This document shows positions 5,409 to 5,820 of a stretch of 5,820 nt of DNA, piece by piece; position 1 is the first letter of the stretch, and each line of letters opens with the position of its first letter. A program made the position numbers and the translations under genes. The notes under the pieces are model-generated. The model had not been told where the DNA came from. It searched no databases and saw nothing but the letters and a program-made list of their open reading frames with translations. Origin of the DNA: Ruminococcus sp. AF46-10NS (GTDB taxonomy: Bacteria; Bacillota; Clostridia; Lachnospirales; Lachnospiraceae); contig NZ_QRNF01000079.1 in NCBI RefSeq assembly GCF_003474435.1, positions 1 to 5,820 of the forward strand, in the 5' to 3' direction.

Positions 5409-5468
5409 GTATAAAAATGAGCATGAAAAAGCCGACTGACTTGTAATTTGAATCAATCGGCTATGTAT
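5403..5468. repeat. 10-bp direct repeat GGCTATGTAT, two copies
   Basis: Exact copies at 5403-5412 and 5459-5468, 56 bp apart. Each begins inside the 5' arm (in minus-strand RNA) of one of the two hairpins and extends beyond it, so the two hairpins share sequence and could exchange partners. Confidence 0.5.
5426..5462 (-). terminator. Intrinsic terminator after the HEPN-like gene
   Basis: Minus strand AGCCGATTGA, 13-nt loop, TCAGTCGGCT followed by TTTT. The ten-pair stem has one G-U pair and a GC-rich base, and ends in five T including the last stem base. It begins 14 bp after the stop codon at 5477. It would separate this gene from parA. Confidence 0.72.
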
Positions 5469-5476
5469 CAATATTT

Positions 5477-5820
5477 CTAAAGTTTCTTCTTATATTTATC
5501 ATATAAGTATTCTATAACTTCAAAATTAAATTTTATCATTGTATTCCAATCTGCTGCATCTAACTTAACAGGTTCATGCACCGCCCTATAATGTGCTATA
5601 GAATTTCTTTTTTGATAATACCATTTATGGAGCTTCATCCCTTGAACCTCTTTTTCTTTTCCTTTTACCTTTTCCAAATCTCTTGTAAAATTCTGATTTT
5701 CTATTTGCTTAAAAATCTCTTCTATTGCATTTTCTTCATTCGGTCTCCAAGATATTTTTTCTTCTATCTGTTTCGAAAATTCAATTAAGGACATTTGTGT
5801 TTGTAATCCAGCATGAAATT
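5477..5820 (-). CDS. HEPN-like protein, 3' part only (runs off the window)
   Basis: The C-terminal ~114 codons of a gene that stays open to the window edge. The residues before the first ATG (5794) read FHAGLQTQ without a stop, and that ATG has no SD, so it is probably internal. R-N-S-I-A-H (residues 63-68 counted from that Met) matches the R-x4-H motif of HEPN domains, with the usual polar residue after Arg and long charged helices on both sides. Many HEPN proteins are RNA-cleaving toxins or defence effectors; others are non-catalytic, so activity is inference. The end is Lys-rich (YDKYKKKL). The DNA is visibly more AT-rich than parA/parB, suggesting a different origin or cargo. A terminator follows. 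No partner gene is visible. Confidence 0.55.
   Translation of the reverse strand, partial: FHAGLQTQMSLIEFSKQIEEKISWRPNEENAIEEIFKQIENQNFTRDLEKVKGKEKEVQGMKLHKWYYQKRNSIAHYRAVHEPVKLDAADWNTMIKFNFEVIEYLYDKYKKKL

Noticed and set aside
5477..5794. Complete 105-aa HEPN gene starting at ATG 5794
   Set aside because: No SD precedes this ATG and the frame stays open to the window edge with protein-like sequence, so it is reported as partial.

Overview
The window looks like part of an integrated conjugative element (or a related plasmid-like element) from a Gram-positive, low-to-medium GC Firmicute. A gut Clostridia/Lachnospiraceae-type host is the best guess. The reasons are AGGAGG-type ribosome binding sites, a sortase-anchored surface protein, a ParA/ParB pair of the kind carried by such elements, and a short RadC-type JAB protein. 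No integrase, relaxase or type IV secretion gene lies inside the window, so the element assignment is inferred from gene content and order. All supported genes are on the minus strand, so transcription runs from high to low coordinates.

Layout in transcription order. (1) 5820-5477: the 3' part of an AT-rich gene with a HEPN-like R-x4-H motif, open at the window edge. (2) 5476-5351: a non-coding gap with an intrinsic terminator, a second 12-bp hairpin and a shared 10-bp repeat. (3) 5350-4523 parA and 4569-3634 parB, overlapping by 47 bp, each with a strong SD; parB contains a perfect 11-bp inverted repeat at 4086-4110. (4) 3633-3369: a 265-bp gap holding a G-quadruplex motif, phased direct repeats, a bulged stem-loop, a triple TGCTGT repeat and a terminator hairpin ending 26 bp before the next start codon. 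(5) 3368-984: a 794-aa cell-wall adhesin with signal peptide, thioester domain, CnaB/SpaA-type isopeptide domains, an ester-bond (VaFE-type) domain and an NPPKTG sorting signal. (6) 1012-126: three small genes overlapping end to start: a 104-aa protein with a helix-hairpin-helix-like core, a 41-aa ORF with a very good SD, and a 157-aa RadC-like JAMM protein. (7) 125-1: non-coding, with one imperfect dyad.

Working model: ParA/ParB would stabilise or segregate the element. The adhesin, made from the next transcriptional segment, would help the donor hold a surface or recipient cell. The small genes read with it are accessory functions of unknown role. The structured DNA/RNA between parB and the adhesin gene is the least explained part and the best candidate for something undescribed: an attenuator, a structured leader or a DNA-processing site.
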